A DNA stretch of 64,000 bases, from contig NZ_CP147246.1 of assembly GCF_002174455.2 (NCBI RefSeq), positions 2,919,001 through 2,983,000 of the forward strand, written 5' to 3'. This DNA comes from Enterococcus sp. 9D6_DIV0238. GTDB lineage: Bacteria; Bacillota; Bacilli; Lactobacillales; Enterococcaceae. Below the pieces are notes generated by a model. The model saw only the letters and a program-made list of their open reading frames with translations. It made no database searches and was not told the origin of the DNA. A program made the position numbers and the translations under genes. This document shows, in pieces, positions 17,639-26,564 of this stretch. How positions within the stretch are numbered: position 1 is the first letter of the stretch; the number at the start of each line of letters is the position of its first letter.

Positions 17639-17685
17639 GAAACTCCAGATACAAATCCGTGTGATTTGAGTTTGGAGTTTTTTAT
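17639..17685 (+). terminator. Terminator after the membrane protein gene
   Basis: AAACTCCAGATACAAATC pairs with GATTTGAGTTTGGAGTTT, followed by TTTT. Confidence 0.82.
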
Positions 17686-17755
17686 TAAAAGTTTTCTTTA
17701 GACATAATTTTAATGAGTAAATAATTTTTATTCGGTTTTTCTTAGAGAACGACTA

Positions 17756-18421
17756 TCAAAATTCAACAATACTGATCGTGAAGCCGTCATATCCTTTAAC
17801 ACCAACGGTTTCTATGGCTGTTGAGCTCAATTCAGGATGGGCAGCAAGATCATCGATGAATGAGCGTACACCAATCACTCGGCCATCTGAGCTATTTGCG
17901 TCTAGAACAGCACCATCACGTACGACATTATCGCCAATGATGATTGTTCCTGGTTTGGCTAATTTCAGTGCATATTCTAAGTAGACAGAGTTGTTTTCTT
18001 TATCCGCATCAATAAAGATCAAGTCAAATGGAACAGTTTCAGAGGCCGCTAAGCGATCGAGATTTTCTGCAGCTGCGCCGATCAGAATCGTTACTTGTTC
18101 AGAAACATTTGCCATCATTAAATTTTCTTTGGCAACAGCCGCGTGTTTGGGATCAAACTCAAGAGAAATTATTTCCCCACCAGGTTCAAGAGCCTTAGCA
18201 AACCACAAGGTACTGTAACCGCCTAGGGTGCCGATCTCTAGAATTCGTTTAGCTCCTTTGATTTTTGCAAGAAGATAGAGAAATTTTCCTTGACTGGGAG
18301 AGACATCGTGCGGCGGTAATCCGTGCTTTGCGTTATTTTGTAGGAGTTTGTCAAAAAGTGGGTCGCTTCCTACCAGTTTTTCACTAAAATAAGCATCTAC
18401 ATCAGAGAATGAATGTTCCAA
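17756..18421 (-). CDS. SAM-dependent O-methyltransferase (class I, family 3)
   Basis: About 221 residues. Motif I is LEIGTLGGYSTLWFAKAL (about 62-79), the acidic residue ending strand 2 is in ISLEFDP, and the metal-binding Asp is in FIDADKENN (about 138). The fold and length match catechol/caffeoyl-CoA-type O-methyltransferases. The start is uncertain: a GTG at 18430 directly abuts the AAAGGAG site, while the TTG at 18421 sits 8 nt from it, so the TTG is preferred. The substrate is unknown. It is convergent with the membrane protein and divergent from tmk. Confidence 0.85.
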   Translation of the reverse strand: MEHSFSDVDAYFSEKLVGSDPLFDKLLQNNAKHGLPPHDVSPSQGKFLYLLAKIKGAKRILEIGTLGGYSTLWFAKALEPGGEIISLEFDPKHAAVAKENLMMANVSEQVTILIGAAAENLDRLAASETVPFDLIFIDADKENNSVYLEYALKLAKPGTIIIGDNVVRDGAVLDANSSDGRVIGVRSFIDDLAAHPELSSTAIETVGVKGYDGFTISIVEF

Positions 18422-18502
18422 CGGATTCACTCCTTTTTCTTTATAGCATCAGTGTATCATGAAAGTAAATAAATGAAAGTCTATTCATCTCGGACAATTC
18501 AA

Positions 18503-18532
18503 TTAGACTGATTGTGATAGATAAAGTATAAT
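18503..18532 (+). promoter_or_regulatory. Probable tmk operon promoter
   Basis: TTAGAC (18503-18508) and a perfect TATAAT (18527-18532), 18-nt spacer, 38 nt before the start codon. Confidence 0.6.
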
Positions 18533-18570
18533 AGGTAGAAGGAATCAAAGTAAGTTAGGGGATTAGTAAA

Positions 18571-19215
18571 GTGCAAGGTATTTTTATAACGATCGAAGGA
18601 CCAGATGGCGCTGGAAAAACAAGTGTCTTGAATGAATTATATCCAAGATTGGATTTGGCAGCAGAAAAAAGCATCATCAAAACAAGAGAACCAGGCGGCA
18701 TTCCTATAGCTGAGAAGATCCGCAAAATCATTTTAGATCCAAAAAATCAAGAGATGGATGAACGAACAGAAGCGTTGCTTTACGCAGCAGCTAGACGTCA
18801 GCATCTGATGGAGAAAGTGTTGCCTGCGCTTGAAGCTGGCAAGATCGTTTTATGCGACAGGTTTGTAGACAGTTCATTAGCCTATCAAGGAGCTGGCCGC
18901 CGTATCGGCGTTGAAGCTATTGCCTCGATCAATGAGTTTGCGATCGAAGGAACAGTTCCTGATTTTACGATTTATTTGGATGTCGATTCTGATACAGGTT
19001 TGAACCGAATCAGGAATAACCGTCAACAGCAGATCGATCGATTGGATTCTGAGGGATTGGAATTTCATCAGCGTGTGCGTCATGAATACTTGAAGTTAGT
19101 TGAAGAAAATCCGCAGCGAATCACCAAGATCGATGCTAGAATGAGCTTAGAAAATGTTGTCGAAGCGACTTTTCAGGCAATTGTAACTCGTTACCCAGAA
19201 TATTTTAGAATTTAG
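18571..19215 (+). CDS. tmk: Thymidylate kinase
   Basis: A 214-residue dTMP kinase that makes dTDP for DNA synthesis. P-loop GPDGAGKTS (about 10-18), the TREPGG substrate motif (about 38), DRFVDSSLAYQGAGR (about 93-107) and the lid region near residue 145. The GTG start follows TTAGGGGA. It heads the conserved Firmicutes run tmk-darA-holB-ricT-yabA-rsmI with short gaps. The yaaL-type gene found next to recR in Bacillus is not seen here. Confidence 0.97.
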   Translation: MQGIFITIEGPDGAGKTSVLNELYPRLDLAAEKSIIKTREPGGIPIAEKIRKIILDPKNQEMDERTEALLYAAARRQHLMEKVLPALEAGKIVLCDRFVDSSLAYQGAGRRIGVEAIASINEFAIEGTVPDFTIYLDVDSDTGLNRIRNNRQQQIDRLDSEGLEFHQRVRHEYLKLVEENPQRITKIDARMSLENVVEATFQAIVTRYPEYFRI

Positions 19216-19229
19216 GAAGGTGTTTGACT

Positions 19230-19559
19230 ATGAAAATTATTTTAGCGATCGTCCAAGACAAAGACAGTAACCGTTTAGCCAATGAGTTTATCGATGCAAA
19301 TATTCGTGCAACGAAGTTGTCGTCGACCGGGGGCTTTTTGAAAGCTGGAAATAGCACATTTATCGTTGGTATCGATGATGAGCGTGTAGAAGAAGCATTA
19401 GAGTTGATCAAACAAACCTGCCAGTCTCGTAAACAATATGTGTCAACACCAGTGACATTAGATATTACGATGGATGGTCAAGTACCTTATCCTGTAGAGG
19501 TCGAGGTTGGAGGAGCAACAGTCTTTGTACTCCCAGTAGAAGGATTCCACCAATATTAA
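19230..19559 (+). CDS. darA: Cyclic-di-AMP receptor, PII-like (DarA/PstA)
   Basis: A 109-residue PII-like signalling protein that binds c-di-AMP as a trimer in Firmicutes (DarA in Bacillus, PstA in Listeria and Staphylococcus); its downstream target is unknown. MKIILAIVQDKDSNRL and the STGGFLKAGN loop (about 30-45), plus the C-terminal ATVFVLPVEGFHQY, are characteristic. The ATG at 19230 lies 9 nt after GGAAGG; the TTG at 19224 is too close. It sits between tmk and holB as in related genomes. Confidence 0.93.
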   Translation: MKIILAIVQDKDSNRLANEFIDANIRATKLSSTGGFLKAGNSTFIVGIDDERVEEALELIKQTCQSRKQYVSTPVTLDITMDGQVPYPVEVEVGGATVFVLPVEGFHQY

Positions 19560-19560
19560 G

Positions 19561-20511
19561 ATGAACGAAGCACAATATTTAAGTGAGCAGCAGCCGTTGC
19601 TTTACCAACAACTTCAAAAAAGCTTTGAGCATGGTCGTCTTGCCCATGCTTATCTTTTTGAAGGGGATACAGGAACTGGTAAAAAAGAATTCGGGTTGTG
19701 GATGGCTAAGCATGTTTTTTGTACCAATTTAATAGATAATACTCCATGTAATCAATGCAATAATTGTTTGAGGATCAATGACAATGAACACCCTGATGTG
19801 TTGCGTGTAGCTCCTGACGGTCAAACGATCAAGGTCGATCAGATCAGAGCATTAAAAGCGGAGTTCAGTAAAAGCGGTGTGGAAACAGCGCAAAAGGTTT
19901 TTTTGATCGAGCAGGCAGATAAGATGAGTATTGGCGCAGCGAATAGTTTGTTAAAATTTTTGGAAGAGCCGGAAGGAAAAATATTGGCGATTTTGGAAAC
20001 AACTTCATTAACAAAAATTTTGCCAACCATTCAATCCCGTTGTCAGGTACTGCATTTTCAACCGCTTGTAAAAGAAAAATTGATTCATACATTGACAGAA
20101 ACAGGTATCAGTAAAAATAGTGCAGCTCTTTTAGCAGAACTCACAAATAGTTTTGACAAAGCAGTTGAATTATCCAAGGATGAATGGTTTAATGAAGCTA
20201 GGGAAATTATGCAGCAATGGTTTGATTACTTGATCAAAGATGATCTGCAGGCCTTTGTATATGTTCAAAAAAAGATGGTCAAAGTCTTTAAAGAAAAAGA
20301 ACAGCAAGCATTGAGTTTTGATTTACTACTTGCTTTTTACCGCAAACAACTCACTGACAGTGTCTCTAAGGAACAGCTCAAGCGTGTGATCGAACAACAG
20401 GCACAACGGATCGAGCTGATTTTAAAAGCACGCCAGAAATGGGAAGCAAATGTCAGTTGGCAAAGTGTTTGTGAACAATTAGTGATTCGAATGATCCACC
20501 CTAAAACATAA
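19561..20511 (+). CDS. holB: DNA polymerase III subunit delta'
   Basis: A 316-residue clamp-loader subunit, paralogous to the AAA+ part of DnaX. Modified Walker A GDTGTGKKEF (about 35), cysteine cluster CNQCNNCLRI (about 62-71), and sensor-1 helix with SLLKFLEEPEGK (about 138). It starts 1 nt after the darA stop without a clear AGGAGG, so it is probably coupled to darA. The C-terminal helical collar (200-316) is of normal size. Confidence 0.95.
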   Translation: MNEAQYLSEQQPLLYQQLQKSFEHGRLAHAYLFEGDTGTGKKEFGLWMAKHVFCTNLIDNTPCNQCNNCLRINDNEHPDVLRVAPDGQTIKVDQIRALKAEFSKSGVETAQKVFLIEQADKMSIGAANSLLKFLEEPEGKILAILETTSLTKILPTIQSRCQVLHFQPLVKEKLIHTLTETGISKNSAALLAELTNSFDKAVELSKDEWFNEAREIMQQWFDYLIKDDLQAFVYVQKKMVKVFKEKEQQALSFDLLLAFYRKQLTDSVSKEQLKRVIEQQAQRIELILKARQKWEANVSWQSVCEQLVIRMIHPKT

Positions 20512-20525
20512 ATAGGAGGAAGAAA

Positions 20526-21365
20526 ATGGTAGAAGTAGTAGGAGTTCGTTTCCGTGAAGCTGGTCACATCTATTATTTTGCTCCTGGAAAATCAGAGTAT
20601 TTTTACAATGATAAAGTTCTTGTGGAATCACAGCAGTCTAAACAGCTGGCCACAGTTGCGATACCTAAAAAGACGGTCGATCCGGAAGATTTGCCGGAAG
20701 AATTGAAGCCTATTTTAAATAAAGCATCAGAAACTGATTTAGAAAAAGAACAAAAAAATGTGGATGATGCACAAGCGGCACTAAGTGTGGCGAAAGAGAA
20801 GATTCGTGCGCATGAATTAGAGATGAAATTGATTCGTGTCGAGTATACATTTGACCGTAGCAAAATGATTTTCTATTTTACTGCAGATGGACGAATCGAT
20901 TTTCGTGAACTAGTCAAAGATTTAGCTGCAATTTTCCGTACAAGGATCGAATTGCGTCAGATCGGTGTTAGGGATGAAGCGAAAATTTTAGGCGGAATCG
21001 GTCCATGCGGCAGACAATTATGCTGTTCAACTTTTTTAGGTGATTTTATGCCTGTTTCGATAAAAATGGCAAAAGATCAAGGACTATCTTTAAATCCTGT
21101 AAAAATTTCTGGCTTATGCGGGCGCTTGATGTGTTGCTTGAAATACGAAAATGATGAATATGAAGCAGCGAAAAAAGAATTACCTGACTATGGAAAAGAT
21201 GTCATGACACCAGATGGCAAAGGCCGAGTAGTTGGTTTGAATCTTTTAAGTAGAATTATCAAAGTTCGTTTAGTCGGACGTGAAACGGCCGTCGAATACG
21301 ACTATGAAGAAATCAAAGAAGCAACAGAAAAAGCACAAGCTGAAAAAGGTGATCAGAATGGATAA
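20526..21365 (+). CDS. ricT: Regulatory iron-sulfur-containing complex subunit RicT (PSP1 domain)
   Basis: A 279-residue PSP1/YaaT protein. In Bacillus the RicAFT complex affects RNase Y activity and development. The PSP1 core covers residues about 80-190, with the cysteine motifs CGRQLCC and CGRLMCC (about 158-200), which bind iron-sulfur clusters in the complex. RBS AGGAGG is 8 nt upstream. The stop overlaps yabA by 8 nt. The operon position between holB and yabA is standard. Confidence 0.95.
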   Translation: MVEVVGVRFREAGHIYYFAPGKSEYFYNDKVLVESQQSKQLATVAIPKKTVDPEDLPEELKPILNKASETDLEKEQKNVDDAQAALSVAKEKIRAHELEMKLIRVEYTFDRSKMIFYFTADGRIDFRELVKDLAAIFRTRIELRQIGVRDEAKILGGIGPCGRQLCCSTFLGDFMPVSIKMAKDQGLSLNPVKISGLCGRLMCCLKYENDEYEAAKKELPDYGKDVMTPDGKGRVVGLNLLSRIIKVRLVGRETAVEYDYEEIKEATEKAQAEKGDQNG

Positions 21366-21714
21366 GCGTTCTTTATACGATGGACTGAGTTCTCTTGAAA
21401 CAGATTTACAGGGAACTTTGGGACAATTATCCGAAATCAAAGAAGCACTTCATGAGCTAGTCGAAAAAAATACAACGCTTGAGATAGAGAATCAGCGATT
21501 ACGTGAGCATTTACAGGAAGTCACGAAGCTTTCAGAAAATACTGATGATCTTACTGATCCGGCAAAACAAGAGCTATCTAAATCTCGTATGAATTTAGAA
21601 AAGCTTTATGAAGAAGGATTTCATGTATGTAATATCTTATATGGTTCTCGTCGTGAAAACGATGAAGAGTGTGCTTTTTGTTTAGATGTTATTTATGGTG
21701 AACGATACAAATAA
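21358..21714 (+). CDS. yabA: DNA replication initiation control protein YabA
   Basis: A 118-residue YabA, which tethers DnaA and the DnaN clamp to limit re-initiation. N-terminal coiled coil (about 1-65, [20 protein letters not shown]) and C-terminal zinc domain ([20 protein letters not shown], about 92-112). The start at 21358 follows AAAAAGGTG and overlaps the ricT stop. An earlier in-frame ATG at 21280 lies inside ricT and is not the start. Confidence 0.95.
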   Translation: MDKRSLYDGLSSLETDLQGTLGQLSEIKEALHELVEKNTTLEIENQRLREHLQEVTKLSENTDDLTDPAKQELSKSRMNLEKLYEEGFHVCNILYGSRRENDEECAFCLDVIYGERYK

Positions 21715-21779
21715 AGAGTTGACATGGAAAGTGTAGGACAGTGGTTATGTACATTTGTTTTGCACTTTTAGACTTTGAA

Positions 21780-21815
21780 GAGGCTGGGAGTGAAACATTT
21801 GTCCCACCTTTTTTG
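21780..21815 (+). terminator. Hairpin between yabA and rsmI
   Basis: AGGCTGGGA pairs with TCCCACCT, followed by TTTTTT. It resembles the GGCTGGGAC start of the intergenic repeat family seen at 26240 and 30193. It may act as an attenuator, since rsmI follows 17 nt later. Confidence 0.7.
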
Positions 21816-21831
21816 TGTAAAAGGAGAATGT

Positions 21832-22695
21832 ATGCAAAAGCAAAAAAGTTTTGATTCAGCTAATCAGGGGCAGCTTTACTTAGTGCCGACCCCTATTGGA
21901 AATTTAGAAGATATGAGTGTTCGGTGTATCAATATTATGAAAGAAGCGACGATCATTGCGAGTGAGGATACCAGAAATACACAGAAGTTATTGAATCATT
22001 TTGAGATTTCTACTCCTCAGATCAGTTTTCATGAACATAATTATAAAGAACGAATTCCGCAATTCATTGAACGTTTAGCTTCTGGGGAAATGATCGCACA
22101 AGTGAGCGATGCAGGGATGCCATCCATCAGTGATCCGGGTCATGAATTAGTGACTGCTTGTATTGAAAATGACATTAAAGTCATTGCACTCCCTGGTCCA
22201 ACAGCTGGCATCACAGCGCTGATCGCATCAGGATTATCTCCTCAACCCTTCACTTTTTATGGTTTTTTGCCTAGAAAGAAAAAAGAACAGCTCGAGTGTT
22301 TAGAGCAGCTGAAGCAGGATCGTCCAACACAGATATTTTACGAATCTCCTCATCGAATCGCAACTACAGTGAAGCATGTTGCAGAAGTTTTTGGAGAGGA
22401 ACGGAAGGCTGTGATTTGCCGTGAATTGACAAAGCTTCATGAAGAATATCTACGAGGAACTTTAGCTGAATTAAGAGATTATTTGGCTGATCACACCTTA
22501 AAAGGAGAATGCTGTCTATTAGTAGAAGGGTTTTCTGGAGAAACGCTTGACCAAGAAGAGCTTCATTTATCGATCAAAGAACATATCGAATTTTTGATCG
22601 ATGAAGGACTTTCTTCAAAAGAAGCGATCAAAGAAGTTGCGAAACAAAGAAACTTGAAAAAGCAAGAGGTCTATAAGGAATATCATATTAATTAA
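21832..22695 (+). CDS. rsmI: 16S rRNA (cytidine(1402)-2'-O)-methyltransferase
   Basis: A 287-residue SAM-dependent tetrapyrrole-methylase-fold enzyme that modifies C1402 of 16S rRNA in the decoding centre. YLVPTPIGNLEDMSVR opens the domain; SEDTRNTQKLLNHF and VSDAGMPSISDPG (about 80-110) are signature segments. The ATG at 21832 follows AAGGAG; an in-frame ATG at 21775 lies before the hairpin and has no site. It ends the tmk-to-rsmI run. Confidence 0.95.
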   Translation: MQKQKSFDSANQGQLYLVPTPIGNLEDMSVRCINIMKEATIIASEDTRNTQKLLNHFEISTPQISFHEHNYKERIPQFIERLASGEMIAQVSDAGMPSISDPGHELVTACIENDIKVIALPGPTAGITALIASGLSPQPFTFYGFLPRKKKEQLECLEQLKQDRPTQIFYESPHRIATTVKHVAEVFGEERKAVICRELTKLHEEYLRGTLAELRDYLADHTLKGECCLLVEGFSGETLDQEELHLSIKEHIEFLIDEGLSSKEAIKEVAKQRNLKKQEVYKEYHIN

Positions 22696-22699
22696 AATT

Positions 22700-22743
22700 T
22701 AGAAGAGCTTAATTATTAGCGTGTCTTTTCTCTTCTTTTTTTA
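22700..22743 (+). terminator. Possible terminator after rsmI
   Basis: AGAAGAG at 22701 pairs with CTCTTCT over a loop of about 22 nt, then a run of seven T. The loop is long, so support is moderate. The following 190 nt are very AT-rich, with no gene. Confidence 0.55.
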
Positions 22744-22936
22744 TATTTTATGAAATGGAACAATCATCATTTTTTTGATTTTTGTTCCATTTTTTTCTCT
22801 TAAATTTATCATTTCTGAAAAAATATGATACAATACGTCTTTTTTTTTTGTAAAATAGGGTATTAAGTTTTGTATTTTTTATTTAAAGAATAAAAAAACT
22901 TGATAAATGTGCTGAGAATAACAAAGGAGAAGAAGG

Positions 22937-24418
22937 ATGGGCAAGAAAAGAATAGTTACTTTAATTCTAATGATTTTGGGTATTGTTGTGTTTGGGGAAA
23001 CAACGGAAGCGGCTCAACTTGATTTACCAGTCAATACAATTACAGGTTCTGTTTATCAAGATATCAATGAAAATGGTGTGATGGAGCTGAAAAATTTTGA
23101 GATCACAGTTCCAAAACAACAGGTTCGTTTGTATCATTCATTGGTAGATGCACAACAAGATCAAAATGTCATTAGTGCGACTAATACGAATGCAGTAGGT
23201 ATGTTTAGCTTTAGTAAACTAAAACGAGGAAATTATTATATCCGTTACGACTTTGACAAGGCTTCTCGTCCGGTCAACTTTGCTCAAAATGTATTAGATG
23301 ATGCTGGTATTCAAACCAGTGGTATCGCTAAAATAGATGCAACAAATCGTTCTAAATTATTATATACAATCGACCTTCCGCAAAAGCGTGTGACCAATTT
23401 GGAAATTTTACCTTTTGAAGATAAAAACTGGAATGGGTTAATGGATCCAGAAGAAGCAATTATGGATGGTAAAACAATGATCATTTTGAATGTTCGTCGT
23501 TTTTCTGAAGTTATCAAGAATAAAGAACTTGATGGTTTGGATGTATCCAAATTGCTTTCGGGTGCTCTAGGAGGCAATCTCGACATCTCAGATGCGATTT
23601 ATTTTAGAACGACAAAAAATGGTCAGCTCATAAATATGCCGGATGTCACTTCAGATTTATATATTATTATTCGCTCTCCATTTGATCTGACTTTGACCTC
23701 GATGGTTGGTAACATCACCAAGATCAATGCATTGTTGGCTATTATACAAGGTGGGGATATCGAGGCGATTTTGAATGATCCGGAATTGATCGCGGCAGGT
23801 GATATCGATACAAATTCAGATAATGAATATATCCATCTGTTAGCATCGATCTTACCAAAAATAGCTGATGAAGTGGATAAAATCAACTATAATGAGATCA
23901 TTGGAGAAGATAATGCTGCCGTGATCACGAAAACGACCAATCAGTTACGAGCAATTGAAACGCTACTTAATAAGATTCCTGCGATGCGCTTTGTCAAAGT
24001 AGATCATTTCGGGAATAGCTATGATTTGACAGGTCTGAAATTCAAACGTACAAATCAGTTTTTCTTTGGCATCAAAAAATATGCAACCTTATCAGGATAT
24101 GCGTTTAATGATAAGAATAAAAATGGTAAAAAAGATCTGTTAGAAAGACTACAATCGATCGATCTAACTATTTATGATGCTAAAGGAAATGTTTTGAGCA
24201 CTGTGAAAACACCAGCTAGCATCGGTGAATACAAATTGATCAACTTACCTTATGATCAAACTCTTTATCTAGGAATCCCTGAAAACCTAACGAGCACGAC
24301 AGCAATGACTGTAGATAAACCAGCAGCATTAGCAGACAAGAATATCATTGGTGAATACTATATAGAAGGAACTTCAGGAAACGCTAGTTTAAGACAAGAT
24401 ATTGGTATCATCAATTAA
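22937..24418 (+). CDS. Secreted SdrD-B-like repeat protein
   Basis: 493 residues with a signal peptide (MGKKRIVTLILMILGIVVFG, cleavage probably after TEAA near 26). Three Ca-binding-type loops are visible: YQDINENGVME (about 40), FEDKNWNGLMDPEE (about 160) and FNDKNKNGKKDLLE (about 393). The first and last lie in SdrD B-like (Cna_B-type) domains that follow GSVY and SGYA strands. The central region (about 190-340) is helical and unassigned. No LPxTG, C-terminal hydrophobic helix or other wall anchor is present, so it is predicted to be released or bound by other means. RBS GGAGAAGAAGG precedes the ATG. Confidence 0.75.
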   Translation: MGKKRIVTLILMILGIVVFGETTEAAQLDLPVNTITGSVYQDINENGVMELKNFEITVPKQQVRLYHSLVDAQQDQNVISATNTNAVGMFSFSKLKRGNYYIRYDFDKASRPVNFAQNVLDDAGIQTSGIAKIDATNRSKLLYTIDLPQKRVTNLEILPFEDKNWNGLMDPEEAIMDGKTMIILNVRRFSEVIKNKELDGLDVSKLLSGALGGNLDISDAIYFRTTKNGQLINMPDVTSDLYIIIRSPFDLTLTSMVGNITKINALLAIIQGGDIEAILNDPELIAAGDIDTNSDNEYIHLLASILPKIADEVDKINYNEIIGEDNAAVITKTTNQLRAIETLLNKIPAMRFVKVDHFGNSYDLTGLKFKRTNQFFFGIKKYATLSGYAFNDKNKNGKKDLLERLQSIDLTIYDAKGNVLSTVKTPASIGEYKLINLPYDQTLYLGIPENLTSTTAMTVDKPAALADKNIIGEYYIEGTSGNASLRQDIGIIN

Positions 24419-24452
24419 TTAGAGAAATAAAATATCTCGGCACATAAAAAAC

Positions 24453-24489
24453 AAGGATTGAAATCATTGTCATTTCAGTCCTTATTTTT
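24453..24489 (+). terminator. Terminator after the SdrD-B-like gene
   Basis: AAGGATTGAAAT pairs with ATTTCAGTCCTT, followed by ATTTTT. Confidence 0.8.
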
Positions 24490-24514
24490 GGTGAAATCGC
24501 TCTATTGGTATAGA

Positions 24515-24531
24515 TGTCATTTTTCATCACG
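24515..24531 (+). promoter_or_regulatory. Possible GlnR-type site upstream of amt
   Basis: TGTCA-N7-TCACG is one base from the TGTNA-N7-TNACA pattern of Firmicutes GlnR/TnrA sites and lies 130 nt before an ammonium transporter gene. A single weak match only. Confidence 0.3.
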
Positions 24532-24660
24532 TGAATTGTCAGAAAAATCAAATTATTTTTTATTTTCAAGATATTTTCATAGGAAAATGAAAACAAGGAT
24601 GCTAAAATACCGATAAAGCTAAATGAAGGTTGGCTTAATTTATTGATGGAGGGGTTTAGT

Positions 24661-25878
24661 ATGGAGGCAGGAAATATTGCGTTTATTTTGATATGTTCGG
24701 GTATGGTTTTTTTGATGACGCCTGCGTTGGCTTTTTTCTACGGAGGTTTGGAACGGCGCAAGAATATTTTGAATACGATGATGATGGTCATCTGTGTAAT
24801 GGGACTGGCTTCAGTATTATGGGTGATGATCGGCTATTCTTTATCTTTTAGCGGCTCAAATGATTTTATTGGGAATCTTGACAAGCTATTCTTTAACCAT
24901 GTATCGCTGACAGAAGGAGAAAAAATTCCGGAGGCATTATTCGCTGGTTTTCAAATGATGTTTGCTCTGATCACAACAGCAATTATTACTGGAGCGGTCG
25001 TTGGTCGAATGCGTTTTTCAGCAATTTTTTTATTTATTGGGATTTGGTCGCTTGTTGTTTATTATCCGATGGCTCACATGGTTTGGGGCGGAGGATTTTT
25101 AGATAAAATCGGATCGATCGATTTTGCTGGTGGAAATGTAGTTCATATCAGTTCGGGGATCTCTGGTTTAGTTTTAGCAATGGTTTTAGGGCAGCGTCGT
25201 GAATATCATCAAACGGAATATAGACCGCACAATATTCCTTTCGTTGTTTTAGGAGCCGGTTTACTTTGGTTTGGCTGGTTCGGATTCAATGCGGGTTCTG
25301 CTTTAGCAGCTGATAGTTTAGCTATTCATGCGATGTTGACAACAAATACTGCGGCGGCAAGTGGGATGCTGTCATGGATGCTTTTAGAGAAGTGGAAAAT
25401 TGGTAAGCCAACAGTTGTTGGTGCTTGTACAGGAGCAGTCGTTGGTTTAGTTGCGATCACACCAGGAGCTGGATTTGTTTCTCTTTGGAGCTCTTTTGTA
25501 TTGGGCGCATTAGTTAGTCCATTTTGCTATTTTTTCATTTCTTTTGTCAAACATAAAATTGGGTATGATGATGCGTTGGATGCTTTTGGCTGTCATGGTG
25601 TTGGTGGTGTATTTGGCGGGATCATGACAGGAATTTTTGCTGATCCGGTGATCGGAGGCAAAACAGGCTTGCTTTATGGCGGAACAGAATTATTTATGGC
25701 ACAGATTGCTAGTATCGTCTTCACGCTGATATTTGCAGGAGCAGCCAGCTTTTTGATCATCAAAGGAATTCAGCTGTTTATGCCGATTCGTGTTTCAGCT
25801 AAAGAAGAGGCATTGGGATTAGACCGGATCGAGCATGATGAAACAGCATATCCTACGTTTATGGGATTAGATTCATAG
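24661..25878 (+). CDS. amt: Ammonium transporter
   Basis: A 405-residue Amt/Mep/Rh-family channel with 11 predicted membrane helices that takes up ammonium. The N terminus has the Amt FYGGLERRKN segment (about 29-38), the mid part HMVWGGGFLDKIGSIDFAGG with the Asp of the transport pathway, and DALDAFGCHGVGG (about 298) with a pore histidine. The ATG at 24661 is 6 nt after GGAGGGG; earlier TTG/ATG codons overlap that site. A PII gene follows at 11 nt, the universal pairing. Confidence 0.94.
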   Translation: MEAGNIAFILICSGMVFLMTPALAFFYGGLERRKNILNTMMMVICVMGLASVLWVMIGYSLSFSGSNDFIGNLDKLFFNHVSLTEGEKIPEALFAGFQMMFALITTAIITGAVVGRMRFSAIFLFIGIWSLVVYYPMAHMVWGGGFLDKIGSIDFAGGNVVHISSGISGLVLAMVLGQRREYHQTEYRPHNIPFVVLGAGLLWFGWFGFNAGSALAADSLAIHAMLTTNTAAASGMLSWMLLEKWKIGKPTVVGACTGAVVGLVAITPGAGFVSLWSSFVLGALVSPFCYFFISFVKHKIGYDDALDAFGCHGVGGVFGGIMTGIFADPVIGGKTGLLYGGTELFMAQIASIVFTLIFAGAASFLIIKGIQLFMPIRVSAKEEALGLDRIEHDETAYPTFMGLDS

Positions 25879-25889
25879 GAGGAAAAGAA

Positions 25890-26231
25890 ATGAAAAAAGT
25901 GGAAGCCATCATTCAGCAAGAAAAGTTAGAAGAATTGAAACTCGCATTAGATCAGAAGTTGGATACGACAGGAATGACTGTCACACAAGTATTGGGATGC
26001 GGCAATCAAAAAGGATTGAAAGAGTATGTACGTGGACAAGAAATCATTACAAGTCTTTTACCTAAAATAAATGTTAGCTTTGTTGTCTTCGATGAAAAAG
26101 TAGAAGACATCATTCAATTGATCTTGACTATTTGTCAGACAGGAGAAGTTGGGGATGGTAAAATTTTTATCTCTCCAATAGAAGAAGCTATTCGGATCAG
26201 AACAGGTGAAAGAGGAAAAGAAGCAATATAG
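25890..26231 (+). CDS. glnB: PII-family nitrogen regulatory protein
   Basis: A 113-residue PII protein that senses 2-oxoglutarate and ATP/ADP and gates Amt. KVEAIIQQEKLEELK is the N-terminal strand-helix; the T-loop covers about residues 36-54 (GCGNQKGLKEYVRGQEI), and TGEVGDGKIFISPIEEAIRIRTGERG forms the nucleotide-binding C-terminal signature. At the place of the uridylylated Tyr51 of enteric GlnB there is Ile (RGQEI), so control by uridylylation is not expected, as is usual for Firmicutes lacking GlnD. RBS AGGAGG. Confidence 0.93.
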   Translation: MKKVEAIIQQEKLEELKLALDQKLDTTGMTVTQVLGCGNQKGLKEYVRGQEIITSLLPKINVSFVVFDEKVEDIIQLILTICQTGEVGDGKIFISPIEEAIRIRTGERGKEAI

Positions 26232-26239
26232 TTTAAAAA

Positions 26240-26472
26240 GAGGATGGGACAGAAGCGTCAAGCTTCGAGAAATAAGAGAGAATTCACGAAAATTGCTCTT
26301 CAAATTTTTGTGAATTTCAGCTTATTTTCGAAGCCTTCAAATCTTAGTGCTTTAGCACTTAGAATTTGATGTGATCGAAGCGAAGCGTAGTAGTTGCTTC
26401 TGTTTCCACCGTTTATTAAGATTTAGAGTGCGAAACAAAACTGATTTTTAGTTTTGTCCTGCACTCTTTTTT
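26240..26472 (+). repeat. Structured intergenic repeat with terminator (copy 1)
   Basis: Begins GGATGGGACAGAAGC and ends with a terminator hairpin AGAGTGCGAAACAAAACT / AGTTTTGTCCTGCACTCT plus TTTTTT (26425-26472). Between lie a long stem (GCTTCGAGAAATAAG with GCTTATTTTCGAAGC, containing an inner AATTCAC/GTGAATT stem), a second stem (TAGTGCT/AGCACTTA) and a closing CAGAAGC/GTTGCTTCTG pair, so the whole could fold as a branched structure. Related elements are at 30193, 45741 and 50048. Confidence 0.65.
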
Positions 26473-26499
26473 GCCACTTATTTAAGCAGTCGATTTTGA

Positions 26500-26528
26500 T
26501 TGTAAATGAACAAACGTTCGTATATAAT
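26500..26528 (+). promoter_or_regulatory. LexA-controlled promoter of the HD-dinB operon
   Basis: TTGTAA (26500-26505), 17-nt spacer, TATAAT (26523-26528). Inside the spacer lies GAACAAACGTTC (26508-26519), a full match to the Gram-positive LexA/DinR box core GAAC-N4-GTTC. A repressor there would block the promoter until DNA damage. Confidence 0.85.
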
Positions 26529-26564
26529 AAAGACATAAATGAAAGTGTAGACAGGGGATAATTC

